Assembly: GCA_949751835.1 (NCBI GenBank)
Contig: CATKHK010000020.1
Span: 1-64,000, forward strand
From: Blepharisma japonicum
Taxonomy: Eukaryota; Ciliophora; Heterotrichea; Heterotrichida; Blepharismidae
Direction: 5' to 3'
Length of the DNA: 64,000 bases
The notes under the pieces were generated by a model that was not told the origin of the DNA, ran no database searches, and was given only the letters and a program-made list of their open reading frames with translations. Of this stretch, positions 52,939-63,770 are shown in pieces. The position numbers were made by a program, and so were the translations under genes. Position 1 is the first letter of the stretch, and each line of letters starts with the position of its first letter.

Positions 52939-54370
52939 TTAATTATTCCCATCATTATTGTAAAGCAGTATCAGCCTTAAAATCTTTGCTTTTGCAGAAT
53001 TTGTGCCTTTTTTAATCATTCTATCCAATACTCCAATCAATCTATTTCTTTCCTCATTTCCTACAATATTTATATCTTTATCAAAACATTCAAACAGTCC
53101 TTCTAGTAAAATCTTTCGTGATGCTTTCATCGTTTCTACCAAATTTATCATTTCTCCAATTAATCCAATTTGAGCCAGCTTTCTTGCCTGATCTACATCA
53201 CAAATTGCAGCTGTATTTCTTATTAATCATAATGCTTCCTTTTTAACGCCTTCACTATCTTCTTTTAGTACCTTTAATAATTTCTCATAAACTTCATTTC
53301 TAATAATTCTTCAACAATAATATCATTATTTTCTGTGCATATTTTTGAAAGCTGTCAGAAGCATTCCTTTCTTATATTTTTTTTGGGATTTAGAATTAAT
53401 TCGTTAATTTTGTCTAAAAATCCAAGTCTGAATATAATTTCATAGGAATTTGGTATTCATGCTGAAATATTACCAATTGTTCGTAGAGAAGCAATCTGTA
53501 AAGATTTATCAGAGATGGAGAGTTGTTGAATTAGTTTTTGTAAAAATAATTCATCTTGGAAAAGTTGTAAGATACATTCATGTCTCTAAAATTTGAGAAT
53601 CCCCAGGTTGCATCAGTAAGGGCTTCTACATCATGAATCTCTAAAATGACTCTTTGCAGAAATGAAAATAATGGCATCGCCTTGTTGGCTTCGGGTTGAG
53701 GTTTTCCTCTTATGAAGTTTGATACTACCCATGACATCATCTTTATCAAGCTCTGATTACGAAAGTTCACTTCAGACAAAAAATCATAAATATAATTTAA
53801 TTTTTCATGGTTCAAAATAAAATCTCTGCATTTTATAGAGTCTGCAGCTATATTCCCAAAAGCCCACATCACCTGTTCTTTAATTTCATCATTATTTTTC
53901 TTAAATATTGTAAACAAAAAAGGTAACACACCAAGATTTAGCAAATAAAAGCCCTGCTCTGAACTTCCTGACAGAATATTTGTAAATAGCCATGCAGCTT
54001 CAAATAAAAATTTATCATCATTTTTTTGGTATGCCAAGGAAATGATATCTTGACAAATCCCTGTATTTATGATATTGTCTATAGGCGAATCATTGACTTT
54101 CAATAATGCTTGTCTAAGATAGCACAAACCTTCAAATTGGAGCACTGGGCTATTTGAGCGGATTTTATTAGCGGCATCTAAGAGTTGCTGATTTTCGACT
54201 TGATTTTCAGTGTGAACCGCATCTACACCTGAATCGACAGGAGCAGCTGGGTTTTGGCTTTGACTATCAGAGTCTTGGATATTATCGTTAGAGTTGTGTG
54301 AAGCGATTGGATTGTTTTCTTGGTTGACTGGGTCGTTGATATTCTGTATATTTCCGAAACTTTCTTCCAT
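52939..54370 (-). pseudogene. ARM array unit A, frameshifted importin-alpha-like gene
   Basis: The first 279 codons (54370 down to 53531) are open and match units B-D (MEESFGNIQNINDPVNQENN, then ARM repeats). Near codon 265 a single-base deletion relative to B-D, within the stretch after DATWGFSN, shifts the frame. A second one-base deletion lies near 53290 (MK-FMRN in place of MKVYEK). Downstream sequence still aligns with the end of the other units down to TAA 52939. A truncated 279-residue protein could be made, but loss of function is more likely. Confidence 0.75.
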
Positions 54371-54430
54371 TTACTAAATTTTCTAAATTTATGTGTGATA
54401 TATTTAATATAAAAAATATTATTGGCAAGC
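54371..54430 (-). promoter_or_regulatory. Conserved upstream block of the array units
   Basis: The ~60 bp before the ATG are nearly the same in units A (here), B (56702-56760) and C (58905-58963): on the plus strand AAATTTTCTAAATTTA, then GTGATATATTTAA and AAAAAATATTATTGG. Unit D keeps only part (AAATATTATTGATAAGC). It probably holds the core promoter and 5' UTR, but conservation may simply reflect recent duplication. Confidence 0.45.
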
Positions 54431-55273
54431 ATTAAAGCAAAGCATAGAATCTTATGAAATTGGAAATACCTAAAGAGTCATGATCGATTCAATGAAGTAA
54501 TTTAAATTGATCCAATGAAATCTTAGTTCCTCAATTGAAAAGGCTATTAAAATAGATTCTCAGCCTAAAATTTACCAATAAAAGATTGTCTTAATATTAA
54601 TTTTAAAATATTTTTTAAAGCAAACTTTAAAGGGCGACTAAAAAATATTAACCACTCTTCAAGTGAGATATTAAATATTTACATTTATCAAAGCAACAAC
54701 ATATTTGAAAGAAATTGTGAGATATAAGAAAATTCAAAACAGTTGAGTTCGATATAATGCTTATTTCATTGAAAAATAACATATAAAATAAAATAATCTG
54801 AAGCATTTTTAATAACCAATATATCTATAATTTAAATTTTAATTGAATTTTTTCACTATATATAGATCGGGCTATACAGGTCCTCGGCAATAGTAGAGAT
54901 TTGAAATAAGCAAGAAATTCAATATTTTATGGAGTTTTTCAAAGAAAATTCCTATATATTCCATACACAATTAAATTTTAAATGGAAACTATATCATCTT
55001 TCCTTTATAAGGAGTAATATTAAACTGGCTTGTAGGGGCAATTTTTAACTTAGCCAAAACTAAGGACTGCAAAATACCAGGAAAATTCTTATATTGCCTG
55101 CAGAAATTATAAATTTACTTGCTTATTAAAAATTGTCTGAACTGGAGTAGATTAAATAGTTTTTGTAACTTTAGTATTGATCATGCCTAAATAATTTCTA
55201 ATTAGCCTCTATTGTTTACGTTTGACATATAAATAATCATTTATAACTAATATTGATTAAACTTATTAATTTT
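54431..55273. other. Array spacer A-B
   Basis: Non-coding, shared in large part with spacers B-C and C-D. Marks include TTTTTTCACTATATATAG near 54850, GGCAATAGTAGAGATTTG near 54885 and the downstream-gene block CATATAAATAATCAT near 55220. Confidence 0.6.
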
Positions 55274-56701
55274 TCAATCATTATTGTTGATGTAAAGCAA
55301 TATAAACCTCAAATACCTTGCGCTTGCAGAATTTGTGCCTTTTTTAATAATTCTATCCAGTACTCCAATCAATCTATTTCTTTCCTCATTTCCCACAATG
55401 TTTTTATTTTTTTTAAAATATTCAATTAGTCCTTGTAGTACAATATTTTGTGATGCTTCCATTGTTTCTACCAAATTTATCATTTCTCTAATTAATCCAA
55501 TTTGAGCCAGCCTTCTTGCCTGATCTACATTACAGATTGCAGCTGTATTTCTTATTAACCATAATGCTACTTTTTTAACATCTTCACTATCTTCTTTTAA
55601 TACCTTTAATAATTTCTCATAAACTTTCATTACTAATAATACTTCAACAATATCATTATTTTCTCTGCACATTTCTGAAAGCTGTCAGAAGCATTCTTTT
55701 CTTATATTTTTTTTGGGATTTAAAATTAATTCGCCAATTTTGTCTAAAAATACAAATCTGAACATAATTTCATAGGAATATGGTATTGATGATGAAAGAT
55801 TACAAATTGTTCGTAGAGAAGCAATCTGTAAAGACTCATCAGAGCTGGAAAGTTGTTGAATTAGTTTTTGTAAAAATAATTCATCTTGGAAAATTTTCAA
55901 AGATCCGTCTATTTCTGTAAGATTTGAGCATCCCCAGGTTGCATCAGTAAGGGCTTCTACATCATGAATCTCTAAAATGACTCTTTCCAAAAATGAAAAT
56001 AAAGGCATCACCTTGCAGGCTTCAGGGTGAGGTTTTCCTCTTATGAAGTTTGATGCTGCCCATGACATCGTCTTTACCAATCTCTGATTATGAAAGTTCA
56101 CTTCAGACAAAAAATCATAAATATAATTTAATTTTTCATGATTCAAAATGTAATCTCTGCATTTTGCAGATATTGCAGCAATATTCCCAAAAGCCCACAT
56201 CACCTGCTCTTTAATTTCATCATTATTTTTCTCAAATATTGTAAACAAAAAAGGTAGCACACCAAGATTTATCAAATAAAAGCCCTGCTCTGAACTTCCT
56301 GACAGAATATTTGTAAATAATCATGCAGCTTCACATAAAAATTTATCATCATCTTTTTCGTATACCAAGGAAATGATATCTTGACAAATCCCTGTATTTA
56401 TGACATCATCTATAGGCGGATTATTAACTTTCGATAATGCTTGCCTAAGATAGCGCAATCCTTCAAATTGGAGCACTGGGCTTTTTGAGCGGATTTTATT
56501 AGTGGCATCTAAGAGTTGCTGATTTTCGACTTGGTTTTCAGTGTGAGCTGCATCTACAGCTGAATCGACAGGAGCAGCTGGGTTTTGGCTTTGACTATCA
56601 GAGTCTTGGATATTATTGTTAGAGCTGGGTGGAGCGATTGGATTTATTTCTTGGTTGACTGGGTCGTTGGTATTCTGTAGATTTCAGAAACTTTCTTCCA
56701 T
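55274..56701 (-). CDS. ARM array unit B, importin-alpha-like protein without IBB
   Basis: 475 residues, intact with TGA as Trp (for example SFWNLQ near the start and ECFWQL). The N-terminal ~70 residues are acidic and Asn/Gln/Ser-rich with no basic IBB run. ARM repeats keep several NLS-groove W-x-x-x-N pairs: AAWLFTNILSG, VMWAFGNIAA and MSWAASNFIRGKP. The next repeat has ATWGCSNLTE. The C-terminal repeats are weaker (ALWLIRNTAAICN), ending LLYINNND. It probably still binds basic peptides or other importin-alpha partners, but should not bind importin beta. Confidence 0.85.
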
Positions 56702-57467
56702 TTATTAAATTTTCTAAATTTATATGTGATATATTTAAATAAAAAATATTATTGGCAAGCATTAAAACAAAGCATAGAAATTTATGAAATTTAAATACCT
56801 ATAGAGTCTTGATCGATTTAATGAAGTAATTTAAATTGATCCAATGAAATCTGAGTTCCTCGATTGAAAATGCTATTAAAATAGATTATCAGCCTAAAAT
56901 TTACCAATAAACGAAATATCTTAATATTAATTTAAAATATTTTTTAAAACAAACTTTAAAGGGCGACTAGAAAATATTGACCACTCTTCAAGTGAGATAT
57001 TAAATATTATATATTTATCAAAGCAATAACATATTTTGAAAGAAATTGTGAGATATAAGAAAATTCAGAACAGTTGATTCGATATAATGCTTATTTTATT
57101 GAAAAATTAGCATATAAAATAATCTGTAGCATTTTAATAACCAATATATCTATAATTTAAATTTTAATTGAATTTTTTCACTATATACAGCCTGAGCTAT
57201 AAAGGTCTTCGGCAATAGTAGAGATTTGAAAAATACTACCACTTAAATAGGCAAAAGTATTGCTCCACACGAGCAATCTTGGGCTGGAGCTACAAATTTT
57301 CCAAAAACTAAAAAGGAATGCATAATATTTTCTCATTACTAAGCGTAAGTGCGCATTATGTTAATATTTTGACAATTTAGTTTGCCTAATATTCAATTGT
57401 CTAATAATTCCTATTGCTTACATTTGACATATAAATAATCATTTCAAACTAATATTGATTAAACTTA
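56702..57467. other. Array spacer B-C
   Basis: Non-coding. Shares its left and right parts with the other spacers. A middle piece (about 57235-57345) is not shared and includes a perfect 7-bp inverted repeat, ATTGCTC/GAGCAAT with a 5-nt loop. Confidence 0.6.
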
Positions 57468-58904
57468 TTAATTAAACCCATCGCTATTGTTGATGTCAAG
57501 CAGCATCAACCTCAAATTCATTGCTTTTTCATAATTTGCGCCTTCTTCAATCACTCTATCCAGTACTCCAATCAATCTATTTCTTTCCTCATTTCCCACA
57601 ATGTTTTTATCTTTGGTAAAGCATTTGTCCAGTCCTTCTAGGACAATATTTTGTGATGCTTTCATCGTTTCTACCAAATTTATCATTTCTCCAATTAATC
57701 CAATTTGAGCCACCCTTCTTGCCTGATCTACATCACAAACTGTAGCTGTATTTATTATTATCCATACTGCTTCCTTTTTAACGTCTTCACTATCTTCTTT
57801 TAGCACCGTTAATAATTTCTCATAAACTTTAATTTCTAATAGCCCTTCAACAGCTTCTTTTTTTTCTGCACAAATATTTGATAATATTCAGCAGATTTCT
57901 TTTCTTACATTTTTTTTGGGATTTAAAATTAATTCGTCAATTTTGTCTAAAAATCCAAGTCTGAACATAATTTCATAGGAATTTAGCAATGATGATGAAA
58001 GATTGCCAAGTGTTCGTAGAGAAGCAATCTGTAAAGACGAATTATTGTTAGAAAGCTGTTGAATTAGTTTTTGTAAAAATAATTCATTTTGGAAAATTTT
58101 TAAAGATCCGTCTATTTCTGTAAGATATGAGCACCCCCAGGTTGCGTCAGTAAGAGCTTCTACATCACGAATCTCTAAAATGACTCTTTGTAGAAATGAA
58201 AATAAAGGCACCACTTTTTTGGCTTGGGGTTGGGGTTTTCCTCTTATGAAGTTTGATACTACCCATGACAACGTCCTTATCAAGCTCTGGCTTTGAAAGT
58301 TCACTCCAGACAAAAACTCATAAATATAATCCAACTTTTCATGATTCAAAATTATATCTCGACACTTTGCAGAGTCCCCAGCAACATTTCCAAAAGCCCA
58401 CATCACCTGTTCTTTAATTTCATCATTATTTTTCTTAAATATTGTAAACAAAAATGGTAACACACCAAGTTTTAGCAAATAAGAGCCTTGCTCTGAACTT
58501 CCTGACAGAATATTTGTAAATAATCATGCAGCTTCAAATAAAAATTTATCATCATCTTTTTCATATGCCAAGGAAATGATATCTTGACAAATCCCCGTTT
58601 TTATAACATCATCTATAGGCGGATTATCGACTTTCGATAATGCTTGTCTAAGATAGTGCAAACCTTCAAATTGGAGCACTGGGCTGTTTGAGCGGATTTT
58701 ATTAATGGCATCTAAGAATTCTTGATTTTCAACTTGGATTTCAGTGTGAGCTGCATCTAAAGCTGAATCGACGGGAGCAGCTAGGTTTTGGCTTTGACTA
58801 TCAGAGTCTTGGATATTATCATTAGAGCTGGGTGAAGTGATTGGATTGTTTTCTTGGTTGACTGGGTCGTTGGCATTCTGTATATTTTCGAAACTTTCTT
58901 CCAT
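57468..58904 (-). CDS. ARM array unit C, importin-alpha-like protein without IBB
   Basis: 478 residues, intact; TGA codons in AAWLFTN and EICWILSN are Trp. The N-terminus (MEESFENIQNANDPVNQENN) is acidic, without IBB. ARM pairs: AAWLFTNILSG, VMWAFGNVAGDS, LSWVVSNFIRGKP; then ATWGCSYLTE, where the usual Asn is Tyr; then RTLGNLSSS and ICWILSNICAE. Differences from B and D are spread along the protein with few damaging changes, suggesting that it is kept by selection. Ends DINNSDGFN like unit D. Confidence 0.85.
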
Positions 58905-59134
58905 TTACTAAATTTTCTAAATTTAGGTGTGATATATTTAAATAAAAAATATTATTGGTAATCTATAAAAATAAAGATAGCACTTATGAAATTGGAAAAA
59001 GCCTGCTGTTTATTTCATCGAAAACTTAATATCAATAAATTATAAAAATATTAGAAAATAAAATTATCTGCAACCTTTTTGATGAATAGAGCATATATAA
59101 GTTAAATTTTAATAGGATACTTTCACTATATATA
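58905..59134. other. Array spacer C-D, left part
   Basis: Upstream flank of unit C. 58960-59130 is repeated at 61060-61200 upstream of unit D (AAAATAAAGATAGCACTTATG block). Confidence 0.55.
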
Positions 59135-59470
59135 CTATAATGTTGGATTAAATTTATTAAGGTCCTTTAAGTCCCTTTTAGTTTGCTGCGCATTTAGCAG
59201 TGATGTGATCTTGGTTTGGAGTTTGGTACTGAAGTTGTGGTCCTGAAGTTTCCCTTCTTGGTTCGGGTCCTGAAGCCTTGGTTCTGGTTCTGAAGTTTTG
59301 GCTCTTGATCTTGAAGGTTTGGTTCTTTGTTCTGGTATTGGTTCTGATACTGCTGCTGATTCTTTGCGGATGAGGATGTAGCGCGAGTGCTGATGATTTT
59401 GGTGTTGATGCTGGTGCTTTTGGTGTTGGTGCTGATGCTTTTGTGTCGTAGAAATAGTAGTGTAGTGCAA
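59135..59470 (-). other. Unique low-complexity insert with a 111-codon frame
   Basis: This piece of spacer C-D has no match in the other spacers and is clearly richer in G+C. On the minus strand it is open from ATG 59470 to TAA 59135-59137: the start reads TTQKHQHQHQKHQHQHQNHQ, then a Glu/Pro/Arg-rich part (repeats of SEP and EPE) and a Lys/Leu tail. The plus strand shows degenerate GGTTCTGAAG-like repeats. It could be an inserted minisatellite or a small gene. No recognised protein. Confidence 0.4.
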
Positions 59471-59605
59471 ATGCTAAGAGTAAGTGCGTATTATATTAAA
59501 TATTTTGACAATTCAGTTCGCCTAATATTCAATATGTCTAAATAATTCCTATTGTTTACGTTTGGCATATAAAAAATCATTTCAAACTAATATTGATTAA
59601 ACTTA
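59471..59605. other. Array spacer C-D, right part
   Basis: Matches 57340-57467 (AAGTGCG-ATTAT, then CCTAATATTCAAT), that is, the 3' flank of the next unit. Confidence 0.55.
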
Positions 59606-61036
59606 TTAATTAAACCCATCGCTATTGTTAATATCAAGCAATATCAACCTCAAACTCATTGCTTTTGCAGAATTTGCGTCTCCTTCAATCATTCTATCCA
59701 GTACTCCAATCAATCTATTTCTTTCCTCATTTCCCACAATGTTTTTATCTTTGGTAAAATATTCAGTCAGTCCTGCTAGTGTAATATTTTGTGATTCATT
59801 TATCGTTTCTACCAAATTTATTATTTCTCCAATTAATCCAATTTGAGCCACCCTTCTTGCCTGATCTACATCACAAACTGCAGCTGTATTTCCCATTATC
59901 CATACTGCTTCCTTTTTAACTTCTTCACTATCTTCTTTTAGTACCTTTAGTAACTTCTCATAAACTTTCATTTCTAATAGCCGTTCAACAGCTTCTTTTT
60001 TTTCTGCACAAATATTTGATAACATTCAGCAGATTTCTTTTCTTACATGTTTTTTGGGATTTAAAATTAATTCGTCAATTTTGCCTAAAAATCCAAGTCT
60101 GAACATAATTTCATAGGAATTTGGCAATGATAATGAAAGAGTGCCAAGTGTTCGTATAGAAGCAATCTGCAAAGATTCATCAGATATGGAGAGTTGCTGA
60201 ATTAGTTTTTGTAAAAATAATTCATTTTGGAAAATATTCAAAGATCCGTCTATTTCTATAAGAATTGAGCACCCCCAGGTTGCATCAGTAAGGGCTTTTA
60301 CATCACGAATCTCTAAAATGACTCTTTCCAAGAATGGAAATAAAGGCATCACCTTGTTGGCTTCGGGGTAAGGTTTTCTTCTTATGAAGTTTGATACTGC
60401 CCATGACATAGTCTTTATCAAGCTCTGATTACTAAAGTCCACTACAGACAAAAACTCAATAATATAATTTAATTTTTCATGATTCAAAATCATATCTCGA
60501 CACTTTGTAGAGTCCCCAGCAACATTTCCAATAGCGCACATCACCTGCTTTTTAATTTGATCATTATTTTTCTCAAATATTGTAAACAAAAAAGGTAACA
60601 CACCAAGATTAAGCAAATAAGAGCCCTGCTCTGAACTTCCTGACAGAATATTTGTAAATATTCATGCAGCTTCAATTATAAACTTATCATCATCTTTTTC
60701 ATATGCCAAGGAAATGATATCTTGACAAATCCCCGTTTTTATGACATCGTCTATAGGAGGATTATCATCTTTCGATAATGTAAGCCTGAGATAGCGCAAA
60801 CCTTCAAATTGGAGCACTGGGCTGTTTGAGCGGATTTTATTAGCGGCATCTAAGACTTCTTGATTTTCGACTTGAATTTCAGTGTGAGCTGCACCTACAG
60901 CTGAATTGGCAGGAGAAGCTGGGTTTTGGCTTTGACTATCAGAGTGTTGGATATTATCGTTAGGGCTGAGTGAAGCGATTGGATTGTTTTCTTGGTTAAC
61001 TGGGACGTTAGAGTCCTGCCTGATAATTTCTTCCAT
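59606..61036 (-). CDS. ARM array unit D, importin-alpha-like protein without IBB
   Basis: 476 residues, intact; TGA codons in AAWIFTN and EICWMLSN are Trp. The N-terminus differs most from the other units (MEEIIRQDSNVPVNQENNPI) and again lacks an IBB. ARM pairs: AAWIFTNILSG; VMCAIGNVAGDS, where the Trp of this repeat is Cys; MSWAVSNFIRRKP; ATWGCSILIE, where Asn is Ile; RTLGTLSLS. NLS-groove positions are therefore eroding more than in B or C. It ends DINNSDGFN. The divergent neighbour is the CCDC40-like pseudogene. Confidence 0.85.
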
Positions 61037-61229
61037 TTATTAAAAATATAAATATTATTGATAAGCTACAAAAATAAAGATAGCACTTATGAAATTGGAA
61101 AAGACCTGTTGCTTATTTCATTGAAATCTTAATATCAATAAATAATAAAAATATTCAAAGATAAAATTATCAGAAACCTTTTTGTTAAATAGGATACTTC
61201 ATATATTTCTAAACTATTGCATATAAATT

Positions 61230-63770
61230 AATTCAAATAAGAGCGAACTTAAAGAAAACAACCTCGATGGGCATCCTGAAGAAGATCAAGAAGAAGACTA
61301 CTACGAAGACATGCAAGGAGGCGGATATCTTTCAGCTGATCCCCCCTTTTGTGAAATCTCCAAGAAGCCCTCAAGACCTATCTTTCTGCTGAACTTGAGC
61401 GCATTAATCTTCAACTTTGCGAAAAAGAAGAAACCCTCAAAAGTTTCGCAGAGAACGTGAAGATATCGGCGTGCAGCTATACGGGTACAGCAGTAACTTG
61501 CCAAAATGCAACTGAATTATGAAAGAACCCGCAACAACTATAATATGATCAAAAAAATATAGTGAAGAAAGCGATGAGCAGTTAGATATCTTGCAAAATA
61601 ACTGAAAAAGAAAAAGGAAGCTGATGACCAAGCCAAAAAGCCAAAAAAGCCCAAGATGAAATAAATCAGATCAACCGAACACTTCGGCAGGTCGAAGAGT
61701 AAAACGAACAAATTAAAAGCGAAATTTCTCAAGGCAGAAGGACCGCCTATAAGGTAAAGAAATTTTAATGAGGCTAGAAATAGAGAAAAAAGCCAAGATA
61801 TTTTGACAGACCCCATGAATGAAGAAATAAAAAGGCTTGGTGAGCAGAAAAACCTTTTAGAAGTTTAATTGAGATCACAAAGAGAACAGACTGAAACTGC
61901 CACAGAAACATTAAAAGATGTAAATGAGCAGCTAAATTTGAGTAAACAAGACTTGATGGCTGGTTGGAGAGATTGCTTAAGAGGAATGAAAAAAAGACGA
62001 AACCGTGCAAGCAATCCAAAGCGAAATCCAAAATCAAAGAGAGCAAGAGTCCACTTAGACTCAGAGCTCAGAGGATACCAGCAGCTATTCAAGCAAGAAA
62101 ACTGAAAATTATGAGACTCTTCTTCAACAAATGGAAAGCACTAAAATGAGCTTGGTCTCTTGAAAAAGAATTTAGAAAATTTTGATAATCAGAAGAAGTA
62201 CCTAGAAGAGCAAAACAGAATGCTTAAATCTTCTAAAAAAGCAACAGAGAAAGAAATCTCAAACCTGGATATCAAAAGAAAAGATCTGAAGATCAAATAG
62301 GAGTCATTGAAAAAATATCATGAAACTGCACCAAGAACCTCAAAAATTGATAGAAGATATTGTTAATAATTTAAGCGAACAAATGACTATTGAAAAAAGT
62401 GCTAATAATATGTCTAAAAAAACTGACAGGATTAAACAAGGAATTAGAGAAAAAGAAGCAGAAAAAGAGACGTTAATAATGATATTATTAGAGTCAAAAT
62501 GGATGTCCTGCACACTGAGCAAGGCTTTGGCATGCTTAAAGACAAAAAAGATGAAATCGAAAAAGAGCTGGCTAAAAAGAAGAGCTTCTTAAAAGTTTCG
62601 AGAAAAATTCTAGAAATAACCATGATGATTTAGAGAAAAAGCAGCTAAGAGTTGATAAGCTTAATATAGAATATACAAATTTGACCAAAGATATCACAGA
62701 CGAAAGCTCAGGGCCTTATGAAGCTAAACTTAATCACTTGAACGCTCTATCTTAGAAAAAGTCACTGAAATCAGCTGGCTTGAAGGGACTGGATCTACTC
62801 CCAAACCCATCTTGTTGAAAATCAAAACAAAATTCAGCAAAGAAAGTAAATAATTCTGACTGTAAAACCAAACATACCATTTTGGAGCAGCGCAAGCTGC
62901 GACTCAACAGCAGTATCGTATCAAGCCAAAAATAAAGAGACCAAATTGAAAATCAATATTTTGCTTGATAAAACTAGGGAATCCTAACAGATCTAATGAA
63001 GACGATAATCGCCATCTTGAAAAAGACTTCTTGGATAGGCTAAAAGAGCTTGAAAGAGAAACAAAGACCATTGAAAAAGAAATAGACCAATCTAAAAAAG
63101 AAAAAGAATAAAGAAGAAGTTTTATCTTATATTGTAGAATATGAATGCCAGATTCTGCTTTGGGAAAGGAAAATCCAGCTGGAAAAGAAATGCAGATGAC
63201 AATCGACCCTAATGTTGGACAAAAAGAAATTGAAGATATGAAAAAAGAAATCCATAGAATGGAGCTCAAGCTTGAAAATTTACCAAAAAAGCAAGAACAG
63301 CTTATCAAAGATATGGAAAGGGCTGTCTCAAAGAGAGAAATTATCCAGCTGAAATACCAGCCACCAGTTGAAAAAATAAAAAGTCAGGTGCATCCACAGG
63401 CAAACAAGTCGCAAATCTAAAAAATACTCTTAAACATGCAACGCAAAATTCCCAACAAATTGAAGCTAAAGATGAGAGAAGACAAGCTTCAGCAGCTTGC
63501 ACAAGAATTGGATAATGCGGCTGAGTTTAAAGTAATGTAGAAGAAGATGTGCAAAGAAATATGATGGAAGTATGCTCAATGAAAATGAAGAAAAAAAAAT
63601 TCTTCATTAGGAAATTACAAATAGCTGCCAAGAGGTATGAAGAAGCAGCGAGTGGAAATTTCAAAATTTCTGGAAGGCTTGATGCGTTGGAACAGTAGCT
63701 GGAGAGTGAAAAAACTAAGTATGTGGCGATATGTGTTGTTCTCCAGCAAATTGCAAGCAAGAATCCGTAG
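61230..63770 (+). pseudogene. CCDC40: Decayed CCDC40-like axonemal coiled-coil gene
   Basis: Plus-strand fragments keep CCDC40 (FAP172) features in the right order. An acidic start (DGHPEEDQEEDYYEDMQ) precedes EDIGVQLYGYSSNLPKMQLN and ERTRNNYNMI. Then come EQLNLSKQDLMAGWRDCLRG with MKKR, and later KKEIHRMELKLENLPKKQEQ and LIKDMERAVSKREIIQLKYQ. Near the end are AAKRYEEAASGNFKISGRLD and KYVAICVVLQQIASKNP. CCDC40 pairs with CCDC39 as the 96-nm ruler of the axoneme. The frame is broken many times by indels and by TAA/TAG; several stops sit where Gln would fit, for example 61700-61702, 61866-61868 and 62298-62300. No start codon was found. A working copy must exist elsewhere. Confidence 0.75.

Larger units (their letters stand above)
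52691..61060 (-). repeat. Tandem array of four IBB-less importin-alpha-like ARM genes
   Basis: Four units with starts at 54370, 56701, 58904 and 61036, so the period is about 2.1-2.3 kb. Genes and both flanks are shared. Downstream flanks carry a block such as CATATAAATAATCATTTC, and upstream flanks carry AAATTTTCTAAATTTA. Unit identity is high, with many point changes, so the duplications look moderately young. No direct repeat or transposon was seen at the ends. Confidence 0.85.

Noticed and set aside
52939-61036. CRISPR or satellite array
   Set aside because: The repeats are 2.1-2.3 kb long and each contains an ARM-repeat gene; there are no short repeats with regular spacers.
61301-62092. 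Several hydrophobic minus-strand frames near 61.3-62.1 kb
   Set aside because: They are reverse readings of a Lys/Glu-rich coiled-coil pseudogene; Phe/Leu/Ser richness is an artefact.
61230-63770. Region written in a code where TAA/TAG mean Gln (foreign ciliate DNA)
   Set aside because: Some stops do fall at Gln-like sites, but there are also many frame changes, and flanks are continuous with the host array; decay of a host gene is simpler.
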